This document shows positions 25,470 through 32,475 of a stretch of 32,475 nt of DNA, in pieces (the stretch's first letter is position 1; each line of letters begins with the position of its first letter). Source of the stretch: Balneolales bacterium (GTDB lineage: Bacteria > Bacteroidota > Rhodothermia > Balneolales > Natronogracilivirgulaceae); assembly GCA_007120385.1 (NCBI GenBank), contig SKNT01000011.1:1-32475 (forward strand), read 5' to 3'. The notes below the pieces were generated by a model that did not search any database, was not told the DNA's origin, and worked only from the letters and a program-made list of their open reading frames with translations. Position numbers and translations under genes: made by a program.

Positions 25470-26837
25470 ATGCAAAATTTATCACTCATGGACCGATTAC
25501 CTGTTTTCGTACTGCTGCTGGCATTGCTGATATCATCCTGTGACCACGGGAAAGATCTTCAGCATAATACCGAAGAACACGGTCCGGTAACCGAACAGGC
25601 AGCCCCTCCCGAAGAGAAAGAGCCGGAACTCAATGTGTTCGGCATCGACGAATCGCTTGATGTGGTTACGCATATGATACGACGCAACGAATCCCTGTCC
25701 GCCATCCTGCGGGAACACGGACTCTCACCTGCTCAAATACACGAACTGAGCCGGTCTTCTTCCGGCGTTTTTAATGTCCGGCGCATTCGTGCGGGTCGCC
25801 CGTTGCATATCTACAGCATGCCAGACAGCTCGGATTCCGGGCTGATCACCCATGTCGTCTATGAGGAAGACTCCGCCGGGTTTGTACGCTTTAATCTTGC
25901 AGATTCGGTTTTCGTTGAGAGAGATTCCAAACCCGTTGAAATCAGAACCCGCCTGGTCAGCGCCAGCATCACAAGTTCCCTGTACCAGACCATGAGAGAG
26001 ATCGGCGTGGACCCCCAGCTCACTCATCGCCTTGCCGATGTGTATGCCTGGCAGGTCGACTTCTACAGAATTCAGCCGGGTGACCATTTCCGAGTGCTGT
26101 TCGAAGAGCGGCTTGTCGATGGCCAGGTAACCGACATCGGCAGGGTCAAAGCCGCTGTCTTCACGCACCGCAACCAGGATTTCTACGCTTTCCACTACCG
26201 CCAGGGTGACTTGGACGAGTATTTCGACGATGAAGGCAACTCTCTGAGAAGGCAGTTCATGGCGGCGCCACTGGACTATACCCGTATCAGCTCCCGCTTT
26301 ACTAACCGGCGTTTCCACCCGGTTCTCAAACGCAATATGCCGCACCACGGAACCGATTATGCCGCCCCGGTCGGAACTCCAATCAGGGCCGTTGGCGACG
26401 GAACCATCACTGTTGCACGATTTGACAGAAATAATGGTAACTACATCCGCATTCGCCACAACAGCATTTATGAAACAGGATATCTTCACATGTCACGTTT
26501 CGCCGATGGCATGCGACCCGGGACGCAGGTTATACAAGGTCAGATTATTGGCTATGTTGGAGCCACCGGGTTGGCTACAGGTCCGCATCTGTGCTTCCGA
26601 TTCTGGCAGCACGGCAACCCCGTCGATCCGCAGCGCATCGACCTTCCTCCGGCCGATCCTATTCAGGATGAGCACCGGATCCCTTTTTCAGCTAGAAAAG
26701 AGCATCTCTTGAAAGAACTTGATATCAACCCCGACTCCGTACTTGATCGTCCAGCCATTTTCGCCATTCAGATCGGGTATAACGGGGTGCTCTCCAACCG
26801 CAACCTCCTCGATGAATCCGGCACCGGCGACCTCTGA
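25470..26837 (+). CDS. M23-family peptidase, lipoprotein
   Basis: The 455-residue protein has a lipoprotein signal (LLALLISSC, lipid Cys24), an acidic linker, LysM-like/OapA-like segments (about 60-110, DVVTHMIRRNESLSAILREHGLS) and a C-terminal M23 (LytM) endopeptidase domain. That domain shows HHGTDYAAPVGTPI with zinc ligands His292 and Asp296, YLH with His340, and GPHLCFRFW with His373. The second His of the usual HxH is Cys375. M23 enzymes cut peptide cross-links in peptidoglycan and help cell growth or division. I recall that Bacteroidota have many M23 proteins with this Cys variant, but have not checked. It has its own upstream region and is followed 60 bases on by an SDR gene. Confidence 0.9.
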   Translation: MQNLSLMDRLPVFVLLLALLISSCDHGKDLQHNTEEHGPVTEQAAPPEEKEPELNVFGIDESLDVVTHMIRRNESLSAILREHGLSPAQIHELSRSSSGVFNVRRIRAGRPLHIYSMPDSSDSGLITHVVYEEDSAGFVRFNLADSVFVERDSKPVEIRTRLVSASITSSLYQTMREIGVDPQLTHRLADVYAWQVDFYRIQPGDHFRVLFEERLVDGQVTDIGRVKAAVFTHRNQDFYAFHYRQGDLDEYFDDEGNSLRRQFMAAPLDYTRISSRFTNRRFHPVLKRNMPHHGTDYAAPVGTPIRAVGDGTITVARFDRNNGNYIRIRHNSIYETGYLHMSRFADGMRPGTQVIQGQIIGYVGATGLATGPHLCFRFWQHGNPVDPQRIDLPPADPIQDEHRIPFSARKEHLLKELDINPDSVLDRPAIFAIQIGYNGVLSNRNLLDESGTGDL

Positions 26838-26897
26838 ATGGAGAGGTCCCTCTTTCTCAAGTGATTCATCCTGCAAGGAAAAAGAAAAGCAGACACG

Positions 26898-27593
26898 ATG
26901 TCAAAAAAAGTTATTCTCATTACCGGCGCCAGCCGTGGGGTTGGCCATGCCACAGCCCGCTACCTTGCCGGACAAAAAAAACAGGTACTGGCAACCGCCC
27001 GGTCACAACTTCTGCTTGAAGAACTTAAAGCAACGGATCCCAGGCGTATCGATTATGTCGCCTGTGATCTGCTCGATACCGCATCCCTCCAGAAAATCAT
27101 CGATTATATCCGGGACCAGAATGTGGAAATTTCCGCGCTGATCCACAATGCCGGAGGGCTCGTCAACAAACCGTTCAGGCAACTCACCGACCAGGACTGG
27201 ACTGCCATGTGGGAAATGAATGTGCTTTCCGCTGTGCGACTGCTTCGGGCCCTTCTGCCGTTCTTTGCAAAAAAAGCGCATATCGTAACCATTGGCAGCA
27301 TGGGAGGATTCCAGGGAAGTTCTAAGTATCCCGGGTTGTCGGCTTACAGCACTTCCAAGGGAGCCCTGAGTATCTGGAGCGAGTGCATGGCAGCCGAGCT
27401 TAAAAACGACGGCATTTCGGTAAATTGCCTGTGCCTTGGCGCAGTTCAGACAGAAATGTTCTCTGCAGCCTTCCCGGGTATGAAAGCCCCCGTTAAACCG
27501 GATGATATGGCTCAATTTATCGGAGATTTCGCCCTGAGCGGACACCAGTTCATGAACGGAAAGGTGCTGCCGGTTGCCCTCGGCGATCCATGA
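26898..27593 (+). CDS. Short-chain dehydrogenase/reductase
   Basis: A cytoplasmic NAD(P)-dependent oxidoreductase of 231 residues with classical SDR motifs: TGASRGVG (9-16) for cofactor binding, NAGG (84-87), Ser134 in GSMGG, and Tyr150-x-x-x-Lys154 in YSTSK. The basic Arg near the first glycines (SRG) often accompanies NADP preference. The substrate cannot be predicted; the sequence resembles 3-oxoacyl-ACP-reductase-like members but the C-terminus is short. It begins 60 bases after the M23 gene. Confidence 0.92.
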   Translation: MSKKVILITGASRGVGHATARYLAGQKKQVLATARSQLLLEELKATDPRRIDYVACDLLDTASLQKIIDYIRDQNVEISALIHNAGGLVNKPFRQLTDQDWTAMWEMNVLSAVRLLRALLPFFAKKAHIVTIGSMGGFQGSSKYPGLSAYSTSKGALSIWSECMAAELKNDGISVNCLCLGAVQTEMFSAAFPGMKAPVKPDDMAQFIGDFALSGHQFMNGKVLPVALGDP

Positions 27594-27758
27594 GTCACCG
27601 CACCAATTCAGGTGACACGGCATCAGTTTATTAACCGCCGCACCGGTAATGCAGAACAAAAATTGCAGTTCACTGCCTGAATCAGTTATTTTCCGGTGAT
27701 TCAAGAAGCAAATCTGCGTGGACTCCTTAGCACACCATTTCCCGGAAACAATTATCGC

Positions 27759-28451
27759 ATGAACAAGATAACAACAAAATTCATCCCGGCGATTGCAGCA
27801 TTACTTCTCCTGGCAGCCATTGCTCAACCGGCTCAATCTCAGACGTTACGCATTGTAACCATCAATACCCTGAACGGTGCACTGACAGGAACGGCTCTTG
27901 GCGGAGCAACCATCGCACTTCAGAATGAATACGATGACTACCCGCTTCGGTTTGGTCTCGGCCTTGGCACCATTTTCGGACTCGGAACCGGATTTTATGA
28001 CATGTCACGCCATACCGGCCATGGCTATTACGTAAACGGTGCTTTCGGCTCCGCCAATACCACCGGTACCATAGTACTGATGGATACCTTTTACGGAGCC
28101 GCCACGGGTGCCATTGTCGGGACTGCCATAAGTCTCATGAGCAGGGATTCCGATATATTGAAAGGATTGCAATATGGCAGCGGGGCCGGGGCGTGGGTTG
28201 GGTTTGCGTTCGGTCTAGTTGATGCATTTGCGCTAAGTTCGGCCAGTAATTATGACAGCTTTTATGACGGATACTCACATGGCGGGCTTCCTCCGGCCGG
28301 TCTGGTAGAATTGCGTTCGCAAAACGAGCAGTACGCGATTGGCTTCATTAATCCCGTATTTCTGCAAACAATTCAAAGCCATGGACAGAGAGGACTCTCC
28401 ACCAGAACGCATCTGGGCCTGGAGCTGACCCGGCTTCAGATCGCTTTGTGA
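27759..28451 (+). CDS. Secreted protein of unknown function, Gly/Ala-rich
   Basis: I do not recognise this 230-residue protein. It begins with a signal peptide (KFIPAIAALLLLAAIAQPAQS, cleavage near residue 28) and continues with four to five glycine- and alanine-rich hydrophobic segments (LNGALTGTALGGATIAL, LGLGTIFGLGTGFYD, FYGAATGAIVGTAISLM, GSGAGAWVGFAFGLVDAF) joined by polar turns. These look like glycine-zipper-type membrane segments, so an envelope location is inferred. ATG at 27759 is chosen because it is followed directly by the signal peptide; a GTG at 27696 would add 21 residues. It converges on the next gene with 25 bases between stops. Confidence 0.6.
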   Translation: MNKITTKFIPAIAALLLLAAIAQPAQSQTLRIVTINTLNGALTGTALGGATIALQNEYDDYPLRFGLGLGTIFGLGTGFYDMSRHTGHGYYVNGAFGSANTTGTIVLMDTFYGAATGAIVGTAISLMSRDSDILKGLQYGSGAGAWVGFAFGLVDAFALSSASNYDSFYDGYSHGGLPPAGLVELRSQNEQYAIGFINPVFLQTIQSHGQRGLSTRTHLGLELTRLQIAL

Positions 28452-28476
28452 ACCGGTTGCAGAAAACACCCGTTTA

Positions 28477-29316
28477 TCAGCTCTCCTTTTCAGCCATCGC
28501 CTTCAGGATGCTTCTCACGGTTTCCATGTTGCCGGCCAATGAGGGACGGAATCCATCATTCAGATAGTTCCACTCCCTGGGCGGAACACCCATCCTGTCA
28601 CCAGCCGGATCAACAATGTAACCAGTTTTTCCGGATATGACTTCCCGGAAATCCTTGAGGTCCTGCTCATCCAGAACACCGTCCAGCAGTGGCATCTGTT
28701 GCATGAGTTCCGGGATAACCGGGGGAGGTGTGATCCATATGGGCAGATTTTTGCAGTTCTGAAGAATCGCCGACTCAATGGCATTGATATTTTCCCAGAA
28801 CTCTGCAATAGAAACCAGAGTGCGGGCCGGACTGATATGCGGACGCAGGGCATCCTGGCTTCCAAGGGCCACGAACACCCAGTCGGGTTTCTTTGCAAAC
28901 ACATCACGTTCCATTCGCCTCAGGGCGTCGGCAGACAGGGAGTCACTGATACTGGCGTCTATATACCGTATTTTCACCTTGGGTATAACCAAATCCAGAA
29001 GATTCCTCAGGATATGGAACCAACTCTGGCGGTCATCCGTGATGCTGTCACCCACAACTGCGATGGCGTCATCGGCCTTGAAAGGCAACCTTCCGGCCGT
29101 TTCAAGCATGCCTTCCTCCTTCAAGATCTCCTCGGCGGCCATGCGTGCCTGCTGATCAAGTGCATCACGAATTTTTCTGAAGTTTTCGGTATCAATCCCG
29201 ATAAAGTCCGCTACGGCTTCCGGATCTTCTATTCCCTGAAACAACGGGAACCGTTTCTCTATGTTGGAGAATTGAACCAGATATTCAAGCAGCGCTTCTT
29301 TTTCTTCCTGTTTCAT
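28477..29316 (-). CDS. SGNH/GDSL-fold protein with altered active-site blocks
   Basis: The 279-residue protein has no signal peptide and starts with about 80 helical residues, then an SGNH-hydrolase fold. Block I is intact (VGDSITDD, Ser91). Block II reads IDASISDS without the usual Gly; block III reads LGSQD (152-155 GSQD) with Gln for the oxyanion Asn; block V reads NDGFRPSLAG with Asp254 but Arg257 where the catalytic His belongs. The reading is clear: codon CGT for Arg257. Such a protein would keep the fold but probably not normal esterase activity. It lies 75 bases downstream of the sirtuin gene on the same strand, and the 7-bp inverted repeat between them may end or attenuate the sirtuin transcript. 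Confidence 0.75.
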   Translation of the reverse strand: MKQEEKEALLEYLVQFSNIEKRFPLFQGIEDPEAVADFIGIDTENFRKIRDALDQQARMAAEEILKEEGMLETAGRLPFKADDAIAVVGDSITDDRQSWFHILRNLLDLVIPKVKIRYIDASISDSLSADALRRMERDVFAKKPDWVFVALGSQDALRPHISPARTLVSIAEFWENINAIESAILQNCKNLPIWITPPPVIPELMQQMPLLDGVLDEQDLKDFREVISGKTGYIVDPAGDRMGVPPREWNYLNDGFRPSLAGNMETVRSILKAMAEKES

Positions 29317-29346
29317 GTGTACCTGTTTCTTATACTTCGTTTGGCA

Positions 29347-29370
29347 TGAACTGACCTGTTTGGCAGTTCA
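29347..29370. other. 7-bp inverted repeat between sirtuin and SGNH genes
   Basis: TGAACTG (29347-29353) and CAGTTCA (29364-29370) are perfect 7-base arms around a 10-base loop. It lies after the sirtuin stop and before the SGNH start, in the minus-strand direction. There is no U tract behind it, so it is not a clear intrinsic terminator. Confidence 0.35.
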
Positions 29371-29391
29371 AGTACAGATACTTCAAGTAGC

Positions 29392-30087
29392 CTAGGCATT
29401 TTCCAGCAACTCTTTTACCACCTTGGGCGTTCCCTTCGCGGCACTTTCATGAACGAAGTGAACATTTGAAGGAAATCGATACTCCGGAACTACCGGATCG
29501 ATCACGTACACCGGAGCATGTTCCGGCGCCAGATCTACAAGTCCCGCAGCGGGGTAGACAACCAGCGAGGTACCAATGATGAGCAGTTTCCTGCAGGTAG
29601 CCACTTCCAGGGCTGCCAGCTCCATCATGGGCACCATCTCTCCGAACCAGACAATATGAGGCCTCAGCTGACGTCCCTTTTCATCGCAGTCACCCAGGTG
29701 GATATCCCGGTAACCGATATTCCAGATGGGTTCATCGGAATTGTCCGGTCTGGCTTTGGTCAGTTCACCATGCAGATGAATCACCCGCTGAGATCCCGCC
29801 CTCTCGTGAAGATCGTCTACATTTTGAGTAATGATAACGACTTCATAGCTTTTCTCAAGCTCTACAAGTGCTTTGTGGCCTTCATTCGGCTGTGCCTCTT
29901 TCAAGTGGCGCCGTCGAGCATTGTAAAAATCAAGCACTTTTTCGGGATCCTGATACCATCCTTCAATGGATGCTACCTCCATGACATCAAAGCCTTCCCA
30001 AAGTCCGCCAGAATCGCGAAAAGTAGTAATGCCACTCTCGGCACTGATGCCAGCACCCGTCAGTACAACGAGCTTTTCTTTATCCAT
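29392..30087 (-). CDS. cobB: Sirtuin NAD-dependent protein deacylase without zinc cysteines
   Basis: Sir2 enzymes remove acyl groups from lysine using NAD. In 231 residues the family motifs are all present: LTGAGISAESGI (9-20), TQNVDDLHERAG (87-98), catalytic His106 in HLHGEL, LRPHIVWFGE and GTSLVVYPAAG. Tyr55 and Arg58 in FYNARRR match the Tyr-x-x-Arg pair that CobB/SIRT5-type enzymes use to bind succinyl or malonyl lysine. The zinc-binding segment, normally two CxxC pairs after HGEL, is replaced here by a 40-residue region (KARPDNSDEP, GYRDIHLGD) holding only one Cys, so no structural zinc is expected. I believe this form is common in Bacteroidota. The gene is read divergently from osmC. 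Confidence 0.93.
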   Translation of the reverse strand: MDKEKLVVLTGAGISAESGITTFRDSGGLWEGFDVMEVASIEGWYQDPEKVLDFYNARRRHLKEAQPNEGHKALVELEKSYEVVIITQNVDDLHERAGSQRVIHLHGELTKARPDNSDEPIWNIGYRDIHLGDCDEKGRQLRPHIVWFGEMVPMMELAALEVATCRKLLIIGTSLVVYPAAGLVDLAPEHAPVYVIDPVVPEYRFPSNVHFVHESAAKGTPKVVKELLENA

Positions 30088-30180
30088 AAAATTTCATATA
30101 CTATAATTTATATATCATTATATGATACAAGTAATCTTTGCCTGATATAAAAAATAAAATTATTATCAACCTTCCAAAAA
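30088..30180. promoter_or_regulatory. AT-rich divergent promoter region, sirtuin / OsmC
   Basis: These 93 bases are strikingly AT-rich compared with the flanking genes and separate two divergent genes. A perfect inverted repeat TATCAT-TAT-ATGATA lies at 30113-30127, near the centre. It is a candidate operator, although such dyads are expected by chance in so AT-rich a stretch. Confidence 0.4.
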
Positions 30181-30675
30181 ATGATTATAGCAACACTGAG
30201 CTCAGAGCCCAAATTTCTTACTTCTGTTGAAATAGACGGACACCTGCAAATACTTGATGAGCCTGTTTCCCTTGGCGGAAACAATCAGGGCCCCACGCCG
30301 GTGCAAAGCGTTTATTCCGCACTGGCTGGATGCATCTGCATGACGTTACGAATGTACGCAGATGCGAAAAAAATACCAATGAGACAGGTGCTTGTCCGTG
30401 TGAAAGCGGAAAAAAAGCCCGTCCGTGACGATGACGAACGATTTCTTGACAAACCCTGGAAGATTGACAAAGGCCAGGTTCGTTTCATCCATGCCGATAT
30501 CGAGATCTCTGGTGATATTTCAGGGGAGCAGCTGAAAAAGCTGGATGTGATTGCAGGTAAATGTCCCGTCCACAAAATGCTCAAGCACGGGGCCGAAATC
30601 ACCCACGAGACGATACACTCCGGCGACACAGACCAGTCCCTGACAAAGCAGGAACCCATCGGGTCATTCGGATAG
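30181..30675 (+). CDS. OsmC/Ohr-family protein
   Basis: OsmC-family proteins reduce organic or fatty-acid hydroperoxides with two cysteines. In 164 residues the two sites are seen: ALAGCICMTLRMYA with Cys51 and GKCPVHKML with Cys128, at the spacing normal for the family, preceded by GPTPVQSVYSALAG. The length and the CPVHKML ending fit the YhfA-like subgroup, where activity is less well shown than in Ohr. The start at ATG 30181 is directly downstream of an AT-rich divergent region, suggesting its own promoter. It converges on the acyl-CoA dehydrogenase-like gene with 33 bases between stop codons. Confidence 0.9.
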   Translation: MIIATLSSEPKFLTSVEIDGHLQILDEPVSLGGNNQGPTPVQSVYSALAGCICMTLRMYADAKKIPMRQVLVRVKAEKKPVRDDDERFLDKPWKIDKGQVRFIHADIEISGDISGEQLKKLDVIAGKCPVHKMLKHGAEITHETIHSGDTDQSLTKQEPIGSFG

Positions 30676-30708
30676 GGAGTTTTTAACAAACAATTGACGC
30701 CTCAAGGT

Positions 30709-32223
30709 TTACACGAATGCAAACCAGTCGTCTTCCTTGCCAATTGCTTCCACAGGGTTGGTTGCGGTAGATGCATCCAGTGCAGACAGCATCGTTTTAA
30801 TGTCAGCTGACAACACTTCCAGGGTATTGTGTATCAACTGACTTTGAAACCCGCGCTCACCAAGCTCAATGACCATGTTCATGGTTATGGCGTAGCCAAG
30901 CATTTTGCCAAGGATAACCTGTTTGCGTTGACTCAATGTTTGATCCATTGAGAAATCTGTGACTTTCTGCAGGTATTCCGAGGCTTTGCTGGTAAGCTCG
31001 TTGCTTTTCAGATAGGAGTAAAGCGAAGGCAGACCGGATTTTCTCATCTTCTTAATCACAGATTCAGTGATTTGTTGGTAAAGTATATCATTGGAGCCCT
31101 CAAAAATCTGAAACGGCCTGCTGTCAATGGTTCCTCGTCCGGCCATGTGATCAAGCCGGTATCCATTTGCGCCTGCAAGCTGCAGGAATGACTGGGCGGC
31201 GTCCTGCATCATATCCGTTACAACCGATTTGATGGCATTTGCTGGAATATCCACTGTTGAAAGATCTCTGGAAACAGGCGCGTGCTCACTGGTAAAACGA
31301 CACATGGCAGCACAGGATGTAAACCAGGATTGAATCCGGACGATCCGGTCTTTTACTTGGTCGTACTGGAACAGACTTTTGCCTCCAACATTGCGGGTTG
31401 TAACATGCTCAAGTGCATCATCGGCGATGCGGCGCAGAAATCCCATTGCCATTCCGGGAAATTGGAGCCGGCTCCTGTGGAGCATATCCAGCATCAGTTT
31501 GATTCCTGTTGACGGGGGTTCAATGCGGTGGGACTCGGGCACATGGATATTAATCCGGTTACGTCCGTACGGCAGCATGTACAAGCCCAGATTTTCGAAA
31601 TACTCTTCCACAACCAAACCGGAATTCCTGGAATCATGAATGAAAAATTCTATATCCCTTGCCAGAGTGCCGTCATTTTTTTTCTTTCTCGCCGTAAGCA
31701 GCCAGTAGTCAGCCCATCCGGTGAGACCAGCCCAGTGTTTGGTACCTTCTATCCGGTAACCATTTCCCTCATTGCGGCAGTTTGTTTGCATGTGGAGGGC
31801 ATCGGATCCAAAACCAGGTTCGGTAATCATCAGTCCACCCATGGCCTGTTCATTTGCAAAGCGAACCAGAATATCTGATGCAACTTCATCAGAGGCATAC
31901 TTTGTTACCGGCTGGATGAAAAGGGCGCCGTTAATACCCATCATCAATGAGAGTGGAAGGGATTCGTATGAAGAAGCTTCAAGCATACTCAGACACTGGC
32001 TTACATGCCCACCGAAACCGCCGTGTTTCTCGGAAATGAAGACACGCAGGGGTCTGCACTGCATCACATCCCTCATGAGCATGGGCGGTACACCCCGGTA
32101 GAGGCTGACAGCCTTATGGTTTTGAGGCTCACGAAAAGCCTTTTCCAGCACAGATCGATAATTTGTTATGAACTCTTCAAACGAGACCAAACTTGTGGAT
32201 GTACTTTTCTGTTCCAAGTGCAA
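30709..32223 (-). CDS. Acyl-CoA dehydrogenase-family protein (TTG start)
   Basis: Flavoprotein of the acyl-CoA dehydrogenase family, which oxidises acyl-CoA thioesters with FAD. In 504 residues there is an N-terminal helical domain with FISEKHGGFGG (62-72 approx.), a middle beta domain with MITEPGFGSDALHMQT (the flavin/acyl site), HWAG, and a C-terminal helical domain with FQIFEGSNDILYQQI. Glu375 in FEGSN is at the place of the catalytic base of MCAD. About 90 extra C-terminal residues are present, as in ACAD9/VLCAD-like forms. The frame opens only after TGA-ATT, so TTG at 32223 is the earliest standard start; no ATG occurs before about residue 48. Substrate chain length cannot be judged. Confidence 0.85.
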   Translation of the reverse strand: MHLEQKSTSTSLVSFEEFITNYRSVLEKAFREPQNHKAVSLYRGVPPMLMRDVMQCRPLRVFISEKHGGFGGHVSQCLSMLEASSYESLPLSLMMGINGALFIQPVTKYASDEVASDILVRFANEQAMGGLMITEPGFGSDALHMQTNCRNEGNGYRIEGTKHWAGLTGWADYWLLTARKKKNDGTLARDIEFFIHDSRNSGLVVEEYFENLGLYMLPYGRNRINIHVPESHRIEPPSTGIKLMLDMLHRSRLQFPGMAMGFLRRIADDALEHVTTRNVGGKSLFQYDQVKDRIVRIQSWFTSCAAMCRFTSEHAPVSRDLSTVDIPANAIKSVVTDMMQDAAQSFLQLAGANGYRLDHMAGRGTIDSRPFQIFEGSNDILYQQITESVIKKMRKSGLPSLYSYLKSNELTSKASEYLQKVTDFSMDQTLSQRKQVILGKMLGYAITMNMVIELGERGFQSQLIHNTLEVLSADIKTMLSALDASTATNPVEAIGKEDDWFAFV

Positions 32224-32475
32224 AATTCAAAGGTTTATTTAGTCGCTATGCGATATTAGAAACATTATGTTCTGTTATCTATATAAGATAGGAATATATC
32301 ATTATTTCTTTAATCACGGAACCGAACTGGACGGGAAATCATTCCTTTGCCGCCTGATCCAAATGGCGATGACGCAAGTCAGGTTCAGTGCCCGTTGTTG
32401 CCGGGGTTTGGGGCGTTAATCAGAGGGCGGGAGCGTTGTTGAGCGGGATGGGCGGGGACCGGGTGTGTCCGGGAC
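32224..32475. other. Terminal gene-free stretch with G-quadruplex motif
   Basis: No gene is supported here. The first 100 bases are AT-rich and should hold the promoter of the acyl-CoA dehydrogenase gene; the last 80 are very G-rich on the plus strand. GGGATGGGCGGGGACCGGG at 32445-32463 fits a G-quadruplex pattern (four runs of at least three G with loops of 2, 1 and 3). Confidence 0.5.

Noticed and set aside
26841-26858. Possible terminator after the M23 gene (AGAG-GTCC-CTCT followed by TTTCTC)
   Set aside because: The stem is only four to five base pairs and the U tract is broken; too weak to call.
27594-27616. Inverted repeat GTCACC/GGTGAC right after the SDR stop codon
   Set aside because: Six-base arms with an 11-base loop and no U tract; not a convincing terminator.
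32330-32420. Short minus-strand frame at the window end reading ALNLTCVIAIWIRR
   Set aside because: It is under 40 residues between stop codons with no start signal; probably chance.
1-32475. A defence, phage or mobile-element island
   Set aside because: No integrase, transposase, nuclease, toxin-antitoxin pair, CRISPR repeat or tRNA attachment site was recognised; the genes are mostly conserved housekeeping and envelope functions.

Overview
The window is a dense, mostly housekeeping stretch of a Gram-negative chromosome, probably from the Bacteroidota/Balneolota/Rhodothermota (FCB) lineage. This rests on gene families (a DUF5683-like protein, an M23 peptidase with a GPHLCFRFW motif, a sirtuin without zinc cysteines, a TPR-SGNH membrane protein), on weak or absent Shine-Dalgarno sequences, and on one good Bacteroidota-type promoter (TTG-N21-TAAATTTG). 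No rRNA, tRNA, CRISPR array, insertion sequence or phage gene was seen. The lineage call is an inference; no phylogenetic marker is present.

Layout. (1) 1-8534, plus strand: the 3' part of a large secreted gluzincin-like/beta-propeller/beta-barrel protein, a DUF5683-like envelope protein, a PASTA-domain membrane protein, ribulose-phosphate epimerase, PhoH ATPase, a metallo-beta-lactamase-fold hydrolase and purine nucleoside phosphorylase. The last three overlap like an operon. (2) 8507-10006, minus: a class II photolyase whose 3' end overlaps the phosphorylase gene tail to tail. (3) 10234-13764, plus: a PspC-domain protein, a degenerate Gfo/Idh/MocA-like protein, a two-domain FKBP lipoprotein, a PhzF-family protein and a hotdog thioesterase. 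(4) 13868-21925, minus: a tripartite RND efflux cassette (transporter, adaptor lipoprotein, TolC-like channel) preceded by a TetR regulator and a small DUF971 protein with its own promoter. (5) 22021-28451, plus: an IMPACT/YigZ protein, PduO-type cobalamin adenosyltransferase, an SGNH-TPR membrane protein, an M23 lipoprotein, a short-chain dehydrogenase and a secreted protein of unknown function. (6) 28477-32223: an SGNH-fold protein with altered active-site blocks and a sirtuin (minus), an OsmC protein (plus), and an acyl-CoA dehydrogenase-like protein (minus). A 252-base tail follows with no gene seen and a G-quadruplex motif at its end.

How the genes work together. The clearest functional unit is the efflux cassette: TetR probably controls transcription of the channel, adaptor and pump. 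The rpe-phoH-hydrolase-phosphorylase run joins pentose phosphate and nucleoside salvage with an RNA-linked ATPase, perhaps only through shared transcription. Several proteins act on or in the envelope (PASTA, FKBP, M23, SGNH-TPR, beta-barrel).

I did not find a convincing undescribed multi-gene system. The observations most worth a second look are the RND pump with about six extra membrane helices, the SGNH protein that lost catalytic residues in three blocks, the zinc-less sirtuin with deacylase-type residues, the His-to-Cys M23 peptidase, the His-rich insert in the first protein, the HTH-like/TM/SGNH/TPR fusion, and a decaying 19-bp tandem repeat.
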